From assembly GCA_946548575.1 (NCBI GenBank), contig CAMNPT010000013.1:1-34124 (forward strand): a stretch of 34,124 nt of DNA, written 5' to 3'. How positions within the stretch are numbered: the first letter of the stretch is position 1; every line of letters begins with the position of its first letter. Positions 1 through 9,200 of this stretch are shown one piece after another. A program made the position numbers and the translations under genes. The notes below the pieces were generated by a model. That model worked only from the letters and a program-made list of their open reading frames with translations, was not told where the DNA came from and did not search any database. Origin of the DNA: an uncultured Clostridium sp. (GTDB lineage: Bacteria; Bacillota; Clostridia; TANB77; CAG-508).

Positions 1-76
1 TTATTTTCTCTAAAGGATATTATTGTTTATTTTTCAATGTACTTTTTTGTTCCTTTTTTCGTACGGAACGATTCTA

Positions 77-105
77 ATTATACATTAAGTTTAAATCTTT
101 GTCAA
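77..105 (-). promoter_or_regulatory. Sigma-A promoter for a gene beyond the left edge
   Basis: Read on the minus strand, TTGACA (100-105) and TATAAT (77-82) are both perfect consensus hexamers separated by 17 bp. Transcription would start near 68-70 and run off the left end of the window, so the gene it drives is not visible. It lies just past the terminator of the preceding minus-strand gene, as expected for a new transcription unit. Confidence 0.8.
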
Positions 106-151
106 CACTTTTTTGAAATTTTTTTTAAAAAATTTATGGTAATTTTTATTT

Positions 152-188
152 AGAAAAAATCTCTTGATTTTTTCAAGAGATTTTTTCT
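152..188 (-). terminator. Intrinsic terminator, probably bidirectional
   Basis: A perfect stem (AGAAAAAATCTCTTGA pairing with TCAAGAGATTTTTTCT) with a short T loop lies 17 bp beyond the stop of the 601-residue gene. On the minus strand the stem is followed by a run of T, which gives a standard intrinsic terminator. The A/T symmetry means it could also work in the other direction. Confidence 0.8.
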
Positions 189-204
189 AATTATATCTAC
201 TATT

Positions 205-2010
205 TTATGAATTTTCTAATATTTTTAAAATTAAATATTTTACTAATCCATTTTCATCATATTCCAAACTTATGCTGTATTTTGTTCCACTTTTATCTTC
301 TATATACTTCTTTAATTTATCTGCCAACTCTTCATTTCCTTGATTTTCACTTATTTCTAATTTTAACTCTGTACTTGATATGGTTTCTATATTTGCAAAA
401 GAATCTTTGATTGTATCAATTACATTAATTATACCATCTTTCTCAATTTCTTCTCCCTTTAATAGTTCATATTTAGTATTATATCTATTTTTCTCAGATT
501 CTGTAACTCCGTTTCCATTCAACTTTTCTTTATCATGATAAAATCCAAATTCATTAAAGATTTCATTAATTTCATTTTGAGTAACTACTTCTTGTTTTAT
601 TTTATTTTTTTCATTTTGTAATGCTAAATGTATTTTATCTGATACAATTTTTAAATTTTCATCACTCAAAGACTCAAGTTGTATAAAATTATCATCTATA
701 GCAATATCATCTTCAAACTCATCTACAAAAGTTATTTGATCAAATATCTTTGTTTCAAACTTACTTTTTTCATTTTCATATATAATTGAAATTGCTTGTT
801 TTAATTCTTCATCTTCTTCATTTATATTTTTCTCAAAAGAAATTTTATATGGATTATCTACTGCATTATTATCATATTCTATATTAAGATTATTACCTTT
901 ATTTTTTATTTCAATATTAAATCTATAATCTGTAGATTCAACCTTTTTTTCTGCAATTTGTACATATTTTTCATCACTTGTTTCAAAAAAATCAAAATTC
1001 AAATCATAATCTGGAGCTGATATTGTGGTTCTAACTGTTTTTCCTAAATTTTTATAAACAGTAATACTTGTTTCTTCACCACCTATGTTATTTTGATTTA
1101 TTTCAAGAATCTTATCTTCTATTTTACTTACAAATATCTTACTTAAATCTATATTTTCAGGTGAAACTTGATTTATGATTTTTATATTGTTTTGCAAAAG
1201 ATTTAATTTATTTAAAATAATCTCATCTTTTTTTAATTCTTCTAGTATTTTTACATATAAACTATTTAATTGTTCACGTGTCAATTTTAATACATAACCA
1301 TCAACTTCAACCTTTTTTTCATTAATTGTTATATTTTGTCTTTGAATTTCTTTGAATTTATCTGAAGAAATTTCTTCATTCATTATACTTATATATTTTC
1401 TTTTTAAACTTTCTATTTCTTCAGTTGTAAATTTACATTCATTTAAGATATTTTTATTTATATCTATTGTATCTGGAATATTTTCTAATTCTTCTTCGGT
1501 ATATCCCATTTTTTCTAATATACCTTTAAAATTAGTGTCTTCTGCAAATATATATTGTTTAAATAAATTTGAAAATTTTATTCCCATTTCATTTTCATCA
1601 TTTATTAGTTCTAACCCTGAAACAAGATTATCTTCCTTTAATAGTTGAATATTTTGATATTCATAATTATTTGCTCTATCAATTTGTCCATCAATGATGA
1701 ATTTTAATTTATTAATGTTGTTATTTTTACTTTCTGATGAAGTACCTGGATTTTTTGTGAAGCTCAATTCTACTTCACTATTTTCTACAAATTTATCTGT
1801 ATTAAATCTTTCGTTGTTTGAATTATCTAGTAGTTCTTGTATCATTTCTATATTTTCTATATTTTTTCCTGCATATTTAGAAAACAAGGTTTTTGCCGAT
1901 TTGAACATATCTGTATTCAAATATAAAATTACGTAAATACTTATTAGTAATATTATTACTAATACAGTTGGAATTATTATCAACATCCTTTTTGTTTTTT
2001 TGGTCATCAT
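205..2010 (-). CDS. Membrane-anchored protein of unknown function
   Basis: 601 residues. I do not recognise the family. Residues about 9-31 form one strongly hydrophobic segment after a lysine-rich start, so the protein is probably anchored in the membrane with a large extracytoplasmic part. The remainder is polar, rich in Asn, Glu, Lys and Ile, and looks like alternating helices and strands. No catalytic motif or cysteine pattern stands out. It is the last gene of a lepA-rlmB-unknown operon: its start lies 2 bp past the rlmB stop, and its Shine-Dalgarno (GGAGGT, spacing 9) is made from the last Gly-Gly codons of rlmB. Two ATG codons stand in tandem at the start. It is followed by a strong terminator. 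A sensory or surface role is only a guess. Confidence 0.85.
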   Translation of the reverse strand: MMTKKTKRMLIIIPTVLVIILLISIYVILYLNTDMFKSAKTLFSKYAGKNIENIEMIQELLDNSNNERFNTDKFVENSEVELSFTKNPGTSSESKNNNINKLKFIIDGQIDRANNYEYQNIQLLKEDNLVSGLELINDENEMGIKFSNLFKQYIFAEDTNFKGILEKMGYTEEELENIPDTIDINKNILNECKFTTEEIESLKRKYISIMNEEISSDKFKEIQRQNITINEKKVEVDGYVLKLTREQLNSLYVKILEELKKDEIILNKLNLLQNNIKIINQVSPENIDLSKIFVSKIEDKILEINQNNIGGEETSITVYKNLGKTVRTTISAPDYDLNFDFFETSDEKYVQIAEKKVESTDYRFNIEIKNKGNNLNIEYDNNAVDNPYKISFEKNINEEDEELKQAISIIYENEKSKFETKIFDQITFVDEFEDDIAIDDNFIQLESLSDENLKIVSDKIHLALQNEKNKIKQEVVTQNEINEIFNEFGFYHDKEKLNGNGVTESEKNRYNTKYELLKGEEIEKDGIINVIDTIKDSFANIETISSTELKLEISENQGNEELADKLKKYIEDKSGTKYSISLEYDENGLVKYLILKILENS

Positions 2011-2012
2011 AA

Positions 2013-2765
2013 TTAATTACCTCCATTAATATTTTTATTTCTTTGTTTAACTGCTTCATATATTATAATTCCTGCTGAAACTGATGCATTTAGTGATGTA
2101 ACTTTCCCTTTCATTGGAATTTTGACTAAAAAATCACATTTTTGTTTAACTTTGTTGCCTATACCTTTCCCTTCATTTCCAATGACTATGCCTAATGCTC
2201 CTGTTAAATTTTCATCATAATAATATTTATCAGTATCTATTGCTGTACCACAAATCCATAAACCTTCTTGTTTTAACTTCTCAATTGTTTCTGATATATT
2301 TGTTACTCTTGCTATTTTCATATATTGAACAGCTCCACTTGAAACCTTGTTTACTGTTGCATTTACAAATGCAGATCTTCTTTTAGGAATTATTATTCCA
2401 TGAACTCCAGCTGTTTCTGCTGTTCTAATTATAGAACCTAAATTATGAGGATCTTCTATCTCATCAAGAATAATTATAAATGGGTCTTCATTTTTATTTT
2501 TTGCATTTTCTAAAATATCTTCAACCTGACAATATTCAAATGGTGGAACCATTGCTATAACTCCTTGATAGTTTTTAGTTGTAGCTATTTGATCCATTTG
2601 TTTTTTATTTTTTTCTACAATTACTACTTTATTATTTTTTGCAATAGAAATTATTTTATTTATAGAACCATGTTTTTCTCCCTTTGTAATTAATATTTTG
2701 TTAATGTCTTTGCCACTTTCTAATAATTCTAATACAGAATTTCTTCCTTCAACTTGATCTTCCAT
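2013..2765 (-). CDS. rlmB: 23S rRNA 2'-O-ribose methyltransferase, TrmH/SpoU family
   Basis: 250 residues, the normal length. SpoU-family enzymes transfer a methyl group from S-adenosylmethionine to a ribose 2'-OH; RlmB acts on a conserved guanosine of 23S rRNA. The N-terminal substrate-binding domain covers about residues 1-85. The trefoil-knot SPOUT domain follows with all three motifs: DEIEDPHNLGSIIRT (101-115), IGNEGKGI (195-202) and IPMKGKVTSLNASVSAGI (216-233). The ATG has a GGAGG site 8 bp upstream. The gene lies 43 bp after lepA in the same operon. RlmB and other TrmH-family paralogues cannot be separated with certainty from sequence alone, but the N-terminal substrate-binding domain favours RlmB. 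Confidence 0.9.
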   Translation of the reverse strand: MEDQVEGRNSVLELLESGKDINKILITKGEKHGSINKIISIAKNNKVVIVEKNKKQMDQIATTKNYQGVIAMVPPFEYCQVEDILENAKNKNEDPFIIILDEIEDPHNLGSIIRTAETAGVHGIIIPKRRSAFVNATVNKVSSGAVQYMKIARVTNISETIEKLKQEGLWICGTAIDTDKYYYDENLTGALGIVIGNEGKGIGNKVKQKCDFLVKIPMKGKVTSLNASVSAGIIIYEAVKQRNKNINGGN

Positions 2766-2808
2766 CTTTTCCTCCAGTGTTTAGTTTTAACATATCCAAA
2801 AATGAATG

Positions 2809-4614
2809 TTATTCATCATCTAATTTGAGAACAGATAAAAATGCTTCTTGTGGTATTTCAACATTTCCAATTTCACGCATTTTTTTCTTTCCTCTTTTTT
2901 GTTTTTCTAATAGTTTCTTCTTTCTTGTTATATCACCACCATAGCATTTAGCTAATACATCTTTTCTCATAGCAGAAATCGTCTCTCTAGCTATTATTTG
3001 CCCTCCAATAGATGCTTGAATTGGAATTTTGAATAATTTTCTTGGTATAACGGTTTTTAGTTTTTCCACCATTTTTTTGCCTCTTTCATAGGCTCCATCT
3101 TTATGAACAATAAAACTTAAAGCATCAACTTTTTCTCCATTTATATGTATATCCAACTTAACCAAATTTGATTTTCTATATTCTTTAAATTCATAATCTA
3201 ATGATGCATATCCTTTTGTTTTTGATTTTAAATTATCAAAAAAATCGTATATAATTTCATTTAGTGGCATTTCATATACAAGTGTTACTCTATTTTCATC
3301 TAAGTATTTCATATCTATATAAATTCCACGTCTTCTTTGACAGAGTTCCATAATATTTCCTACATATTCTTTTGGAGTTAAAATACTTGCTGTCACAAAG
3401 GGTTCTTCTATATATGATATTTCTTGACTAGGTGGCAAATCTTCTGGATTGTATAATTCCATTATTTCACCATTTGTTTTATAAACCTTATATATTACTG
3501 ATGGCGCAGTTGTAATTAAACCTAAATCATATTCCTTATCAAGTCTTTCTTCTATTATTTCTAAATGTAATAATCCTAAAAATCCACATCTAAACCCAAA
3601 ACCTAAAGCTACTGAAGATTCTGTTTCATATTCCAAAGCCGCATCGTTTAACTTTAATTTTTCTAGTGCTTCTTTTAAATCTTCATATTGACTTCCATCA
3701 ATTGGATATAATCCACAATATACCATTGGCGTTACTTTTTTATATCCTTTTAATGGTTCTTTTGCAGGATTATTATTTAAAGTTATCGTATCTCCTACAT
3801 GTATATCTGACAAAGTTTTTATACTTGCTACAATATAACCAACTTCTCCAGCTTTTATCTCATCTTGTGGCATATATGATCCAGGTAAAAAATATCCAAC
3901 CTCTGTTACAGTAAATACTTTATTTGTAGCCATTAGCTTAATTTCATCTCCAATTTTGACTTTTCCATCAATAACTCTTACATAAGCTAATGCTCCTTTA
4001 TAATTATCATAATATGAATCAAAAATTAGACATTTTGTTTTTGAATTATCATCTCCATGTGGAGCTGGTAAATCAGTTATAATTCTTTCTAATACTTGTT
4101 CAACATTCAATCCAGATTTTGCTGATATACATGGTGCATCTTCAGCCGGTATTCCTATTATATCTTCAATTTCTTTTTTCACTTCATCAATTCTTGCATT
4201 TGGCAAATCAATTTTATTTATTACAGGTAATATTTCTAAATTATTATCTATTGCTAAATAGACATTTGCTAATGTTTGTGCTTCTACTCCTTGACTTGCA
4301 TCAACAACAAGAATAGCTCCATCACATGCTGCTAAACTTCTAGAAACCTCATAGTTGAAATCAACATGTCCAGGTGTATCTATTAAATTAAGAGTATATT
4401 CTTGTCCATCTTTTGCTCTATATATCATTCTTACAGCTTGTGACTTTATTGTTATTCCTCTTTCTTTTTCTATTTCCATATTATCTAAAACTTGACTTTC
4501 CATTTCTCTTTTAGATAGTACACCTGTCATTTCTATAAGTCTGTCCGCTAAAGTTGATTTTCCATGGTCAATATGTGCAATAATGCAAAAATTCCTAATA
4601 TGGTTTTTATCCAT
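2809..4614 (-). CDS. lepA: Elongation factor 4 (LepA), back-translocating GTPase
   Basis: 601 residues, the typical length. LepA is a cytoplasmic translational GTPase that binds ribosomes and can reverse or remodel translocation. The G domain is clear: AHIDHGKST (13-21, P-loop), ERGIT (51-55), DTPGHVD (79-85), NKID (133-136) and SAKSG near 163. The domain II barrel, the EF-G-like domains and the LepA-specific C-terminal domain (lysine-rich [12 protein letters not shown] region) follow and end normally. An ATG start with a weak GTGAG site lies behind an extended -10 promoter. It is the first gene of the lepA-rlmB-unknown operon. No anomalies. Confidence 0.97.
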   Translation of the reverse strand: MDKNHIRNFCIIAHIDHGKSTLADRLIEMTGVLSKREMESQVLDNMEIEKERGITIKSQAVRMIYRAKDGQEYTLNLIDTPGHVDFNYEVSRSLAACDGAILVVDASQGVEAQTLANVYLAIDNNLEILPVINKIDLPNARIDEVKKEIEDIIGIPAEDAPCISAKSGLNVEQVLERIITDLPAPHGDDNSKTKCLIFDSYYDNYKGALAYVRVIDGKVKIGDEIKLMATNKVFTVTEVGYFLPGSYMPQDEIKAGEVGYIVASIKTLSDIHVGDTITLNNNPAKEPLKGYKKVTPMVYCGLYPIDGSQYEDLKEALEKLKLNDAALEYETESSVALGFGFRCGFLGLLHLEIIEERLDKEYDLGLITTAPSVIYKVYKTNGEIMELYNPEDLPPSQEISYIEEPFVTASILTPKEYVGNIMELCQRRRGIYIDMKYLDENRVTLVYEMPLNEIIYDFFDNLKSKTKGYASLDYEFKEYRKSNLVKLDIHINGEKVDALSFIVHKDGAYERGKKMVEKLKTVIPRKLFKIPIQASIGGQIIARETISAMRKDVLAKCYGGDITRKKKLLEKQKRGKKKMREIGNVEIPQEAFLSVLKLDDE

Positions 4615-4631
4615 TCTTATCTCACTTTCTT

Positions 4632-4660
4632 ATTATATCATTTACCATTTTAACATAAAA
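4632..4660 (-). promoter_or_regulatory. Probable promoter of the lepA operon
   Basis: On the minus strand a perfect TATAAT (4632-4637) is preceded by TGA, giving an extended -10. The -35 position 17 bp upstream (4655-4660, TTTTAT) is poor. The leader before the lepA ATG would be only about 10 nt. Support rests on the extended -10. Confidence 0.4.
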
Positions 4661-4671
4661 ATAAAAAAATC

Positions 4672-5007
4672 TCAATACTTTTCTATACCATTATATAAAT
4701 TATAAACATTTGTATATCCTAATTTTTTTAATCTATTTTGTGCTTTTTTACTTCTCCAGCCACTAGAACAGTATAAAACTATATTTTCATCTTTATTTTT
4801 TAATTCTATTTTATATCTATTTGCAATTTCATATTCTGGAATACATATTGCACCTAATAAATGTCCTTCATTATATTCTTGAGGACTTCTCACATCAATC
4901 AAAACTGCCCCTTTATCTACTAATGTTTTTAACTCTTCATAATTTATGTCATTACTATCCATAGAACGTTTAAATTTTTTTAAAATTATATTTTTTAATT
5001 TATTCAA
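4672..5007 (-). CDS. Single-domain rhodanese-like sulfurtransferase
   Basis: 111 residues, one rhodanese domain. The family moves sulfane sulfur through a persulfide on an active-site cysteine. Seen here: LIDVRSPQEYNEGHL (36-50, the conserved entry motif) and the active-site loop CSSGWRS, with Cys80 as the catalytic residue. A basic, weakly hydrophobic N-terminus (1-14) precedes the domain and is not a convincing signal peptide. The start is TTG with a GAGG site 9 bp upstream; no better start lies nearby. It lies 57 bp upstream of lepA on the same strand and its partner is unknown. The natural sulfur acceptor cannot be told from sequence. Confidence 0.88.
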   Translation of the reverse strand: MNKLKNIILKKFKRSMDSNDINYEELKTLVDKGAVLIDVRSPQEYNEGHLLGAICIPEYEIANRYKIELKNKDENIVLYCSSGWRSKKAQNRLKKLGYTNVYNLYNGIEKY

Positions 5008-5447
5008 CTTACTTTTCCTCTTTTTATTTTATTATATGTTATAAAATTTTAAAAGTTATCTTCATTATTTGTTCCTTTAGATGATAATATCAATATGACA
5101 TATCTATTACAAAATCTTTTCAATGTATAAACTTTTTATATCAAAATTCATCCTTTTTTGCTAAATTTTTATATTTTTTTATTGCTAATGTTTCAAACAT
5201 GTTTCAAAGTCATTACAATTATGTAATTCTTATTGTTTTATGTAACTTGTTTTTAAGGCAATTTGTACATATTATCGAATGTGGAAACTGTGGATAACTT
5301 TGTGAATAACTCAAAATAGTCATTTTGAGTCTTTAAGTTGTTCACAGTTTAAAAGGGTTTAAATAATATTTTTATGTTCATTGTTTTTTGTGTTTTTTTA
5401 TGTGTACTTATTATTATTTTTTTTTTTTTAATTAAATATTAAAATTG
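5008..5447. other. Non-coding spacer with DnaA-box-like sites
   Basis: 440 bp without a convincing gene. It holds a cluster of DnaA-box-like 9-mers at 5289-5346, a perfect 9-bp hairpin with a 4-nt loop (5309-5330) lacking a T-tract, and a run of about 14 T near 5416-5430 in a very AT-rich stretch next to the DUF1294 stop. A possible -10 (TATAAT, minus, 5031-5036) for the rhodanese gene has no good -35. Confidence 0.6.
5289..5346. promoter_or_regulatory. Cluster of DnaA-box-like sequences
   Basis: TGTGGATAA (5289-5297) is the perfect complement of the DnaA box TTATCCACA. TGTGAATAA (5301-5309) differs by one base and is spaced 12 bp away in the same orientation. TTGTTCACA (5338-5346), in the opposite orientation, differs by two. 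An AT-rich stretch follows at 5380-5460. Whether DnaA binds here is inference: no dnaA or dnaN is nearby and genes on both sides run the same way, which argues against a classic origin. Confidence 0.4.
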
Positions 5448-5720
5448 TTATTTATATGTAAACATGAAATATATTATTGTTATAATTTCAATTAAAGTAA
5501 TAAACGGAAAACCTATAACAAATGCAATTTTTTGTGTTTTATGTCTAAACATATACATTCCAGAAATTGTACCTATTCCACCACCTAATGCAGTAATAAT
5601 AAATAAAGTCTTTTCAGGTATTCTCCAACTTCCTCTTATAGCTTTTTGTTTATCAATCCACATTGCAAAAAAACCTATAAGATTTATTACTATAAAATAT
5701 ATTATAATTTTTTCGATCAT
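5448..5720 (-). CDS. DUF1294 family small membrane protein
   Basis: 90 residues, normal for the family. Three to four hydrophobic segments are visible (about 5-21, 40-60 and 66-87). The family signature is present: MWIDKQKAI (20-28), WRIPEKTL (32-39) and GGGIGTISGMYMFRHKT (47-63). No function has been established for DUF1294; the protein is presumed to be integral to the cytoplasmic membrane. The ATG has an AAAGGAG site about 9 bp upstream. The ribosome-binding site lies only a few bases from the arm of a large inverted-repeat element, so any transcript entering from polC would carry that hairpin just before this start codon. Confidence 0.85.
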   Translation of the reverse strand: MIEKIIIYFIVINLIGFFAMWIDKQKAIRGSWRIPEKTLFIITALGGGIGTISGMYMFRHKTQKIAFVIGFPFITLIEIITIIYFMFTYK

Positions 5721-5737
5721 TTTTAATTTCTCCTTTC

Positions 5738-6232
5738 AGGGATTTGGGGACGTTCTTTCTTTCCCTCTTTTAGGGATTAGGGGACACTCCTTAGCTTTTT
5801 AGCCAGGGTTTGTGTCCTTATTTTTTTCTTTAATCGTTCATGTCGTTCAAAAACAAATTATAAATTATTATCTTGAGCCTCTCTCACGTTCAAAATTAAT
5901 ATATTTATTATTTGTAATTGCCATTTCGAATGTGACTAGAGTAAGGTTAGAAATTCAAAATTATTTTTTGGAAAGAGTTCGTGCTTGACACGGAAGGGTG
6001 CCAAAAAATAATTTTAGAATTTCTTAGCTTATGTCAGGAGCTGAGAAATGAAATGAGAATAATAAATATATTAATTTTGCCTTGAGCATTCCTCAAGCTA
6101 GTAATTAATAATTTCTAATTTTCACTCTAATCAATCATAAAGAAAAAAATAAGGACACAAACCCTGGCTAAAGAGCTAAGGAGTGTCCCCTAATCCCTAA
6201 AAGAGGGAAAGAAAGAACGTCCTCAAATCCCT
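5738..6232. repeat. Large palindromic element with 95-bp arms (MITE/REP-like)
   Basis: The arms 5738-5832 and 6138-6232 are inverted copies of each other with about two mismatches over 95 bp. Each arm carries two GGGGAC cores, as GGGGACGTTCTTTCTTTCCC and GGGGACACTCC (the right arm has GAGGACG in the first). The 305-bp centre is itself nested palindrome: 5890-5911 pairs with 6058-6079 over 22 bp, and about 5950-5972 pairs with 6000-6024. It contains no gene. The right arm begins at the last base of the repaired polC stop codon, and the left arm ends next to the DUF1294 ribosome-binding site. No target duplication is evident. It could be a non-autonomous mobile element, a structured RNA, or both. 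Confidence 0.8.
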
Positions 6233-9200
6233 TAAGCAAATAAACTCATTTGATTGCTTTGGCTCATCCCTTTTAGGCAGCCATAATTTTTCAATAAGTC
6301 TGTTACAGAATTTCCAACTTTTGAACGAATCTTCAAATCATCTATAGACATAAATTTTCCGTTCTTCTCTTGCTTTTTCAATTCCTTCTGCTGCAACTGT
6401 TCCTAATCCTGGTATACTGTTTAAAGGTGGTCTAATTTTTCCATCTTCAACTAAAAATTTGGTTGAATCTGATTTATACAAATCAATTGGTAAAAAATCG
6501 AATCCCCTTTCATACATTTCTAATACTAATTCTAATATTGCATACATATTTTTATCTTTTGTTGTTGCATTATTTCCTTGTAAGTCAATTTCTTTCATTT
6601 TATTTTTTACTTTTTCTTTTCCAAATATCATGTAATCACTATCAAATTCATCAGCTCTGATTGAAAAATATGATGCATAATATGCAAGCGGTTCATGCAC
6701 TTTGAACCATGCTATTCTAAAAGCATTTGTTACATAAGCTGCTGCATGGGCCTTTGGAAACATATACTTAATTTTTTCACATGATTTTATATACCAATCT
6801 GGTACATTATGTTCTTTCATAAGATTTTTATATTCTTCCCATTTTGCTGGATCTTTTAGTGCTTTTCCTTTACGTACGGTTTCCATTATTTTAAATGCTG
6901 CATTTGGTGGTACTCCCATTTTTATTAAATATATCATTATATCATCACGACAGCATATTGCATCTTGAAGCGTTACTGTTCCTTCTTCTATTAAACTTTG
7001 TGCATTTCCAAGCCATACATCAGTTCCATGTGATAATCCTGATATTCGTATTAATTCGTCAAATGTTGTTGGCCTTGTATCTACAAGCATTCCTCTAACA
7101 AATTTTGTTCCGAATTCCGGTACTCCAAAACTTCCCACTTCTGAATGTATTTGTTCTTTTGTTACCCCTAGAGCTTTTGTTGAACTAAATATAGACATAG
7201 TTTCTTTATCATCAAGTGGTACTTTTGTAGGATCTATACCTGTTATATCATACAACATTCTAATCATTGTAGGGTCATCATGTCCTAATATATCTAATTT
7301 TAACAAATTTTGATCTATTGAGTGATAATCAAAATGTGTTGTTATAATATCTGAATTTGGATCATCAGCTGGATGTTGTACTGGACAAAATTCATAAATT
7401 TCTCTTCCTTTTGGTACAACAATAATTCCACCTGGATGTTGACCTGTTGTTCTTTTTATTCCTGTACATCCAGCAGCTAATCTCTGTGCTTCAGCTCTAT
7501 TTATTGGTATATTTCTTTCTTCAAAATATTTTTTAACATATCCAAAAGCTGTTTTTTCTGCTACTGTTCCTATTGTTCCTGCTTTAAATGTAGTTCCTTT
7601 TCCAAATATTACTTCTGTATATTTATGAGCTTTTGCTTGATATTCTCCTGAGAAATTTAAGTCTATATCAGGTTCTTTATCACCATTAAATCCTAAAAAA
7701 GTTTCAAATGGTATGTCCATTCCGTCCTTATCTAACTTTGTTCCACATTTTGGACAGTTTTTATCTGGTAGGTCAAATCCATTTTTATAACCATAATCAG
7801 TAAAATCTGAATATTTACAATTAGGACATCTATAATGTGGTGGTAAAGAATTAACTTCTGTTATTCCTGTCATATTTGCAGCAAATGATGATCCTACTGA
7901 ACCTCTTGAGCCTACTATATATCCATCTTCATTTGATTTCCAGACTAATTTTTGTGCAATAATATACATAACTGAGAATCCGTTTTTTATAATAGAATCT
8001 AATTCTTTATCTAGTCTTGTTTGTACAATTTCTGGTAAATCGTCTCCATATAGTTCATGTGCTTTTGAATATGCAATATCTCTAATTGTTTGTTCACATC
8101 CTGGAATGTGTGGAGGACATTTTTCTTTCGATATTGGACTTATTTTTTCACACATATCTGAAATCATATTTGTATTTGTAACAACTACTTCATATGCTTT
8201 TTCTTCTCCTAAATATTTAAACTCTTCTAACATTTCTTCTGTTGTTCTTAAATATAAAGGTGCTTGCATATCTGCATCTGCATATCCTTGCCCTGCTTCT
8301 AAAATACGTCTATATATTTCATCTTGTGGGTCCATAAAATGTACATCACATGTTGCTACAACCGGTTTTCCTAGTTTTTCTCCAATATCAACTATTTTTC
8401 TATTTATGTCTCTTAATCCCTCTTCATCTTTTACAATTTCGTTCCTAATTAAAAAATTATTGTTTCCTATTGGTTGAATTTCTAAATAATCATAAAAATT
8501 AGCAATTTCTTCTATTTCCTCATCTGTTTTTCCAAGTTCTATAGCTTGATATAGTTCTCCTGCTTCACATGCACTTCCAATAATTAAACCTTCTCTATAT
8601 TTTTCTAGTAAACTTTTTAAAATTCGTGGTTTACGATAAAAATAATTAATATGTGAAAAAGATACTAATTTATATAAATTACGTAATCCTGTATAATTTT
8701 TAGCTAAAATAATTGCATGATAGGTTCTTAATTTTTTATATTCCTCTTTTTTTGCTTCATCTGTTCTACTTACTTTATCAATATCTTCAATTTTTTTTGC
8801 GCCACGTTTTTTTAACATATCTAACATTATTTTAAATACTTTAACAGTTGTATCAACATCATCTAATGCTCTATGAGCAACTTCTACTTTTATTCCTAAA
8901 TTTTCCGCAATTTTTCCTAATTTATATTTTTTATATTCTGGAAATAAATCTTTTGCTAAACTTAAAGTATCTAAATATGTATAATTAAATTCATATCCAA
9001 GATTTTTGGCATTTTGTTTTAAAAATCCTACATCAAATCCTGCGTTGTGAGCAACAATAACTGAATCTCCTAAAAATTCTAATATCTTAGGAAATACTTT
9101 ATCTATTGTTTCACTATCCTTTACCATTTCATCTGTTATATTTGTAACCTCTGTAACTCTTGCTGGTATATGTTTTTCTGGATTCACAAAACAACTAAAC

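Noticed and set aside
1877..2059. Small minus-strand frame overlapping rlmB and the unknown gene
   Set aside because: It lies out of frame within two better supported genes and has no conserved features.
5309..5330. Hairpin as a terminator
   Set aside because: The 9-bp stem is perfect, but no T-run follows on either strand.
5289..5346. Chromosomal origin (oriC)
   Set aside because: Only three boxes, no dnaA or dnaN nearby, and no change in gene orientation; kept only as a DnaA-box-like cluster.
5464..5802. Plus-strand frame of 112 codons over DUF1294 and the repeat arm
   Set aside because: It is antisense to DUF1294 and ends inside the palindromic repeat; no ribosome-binding site is present.
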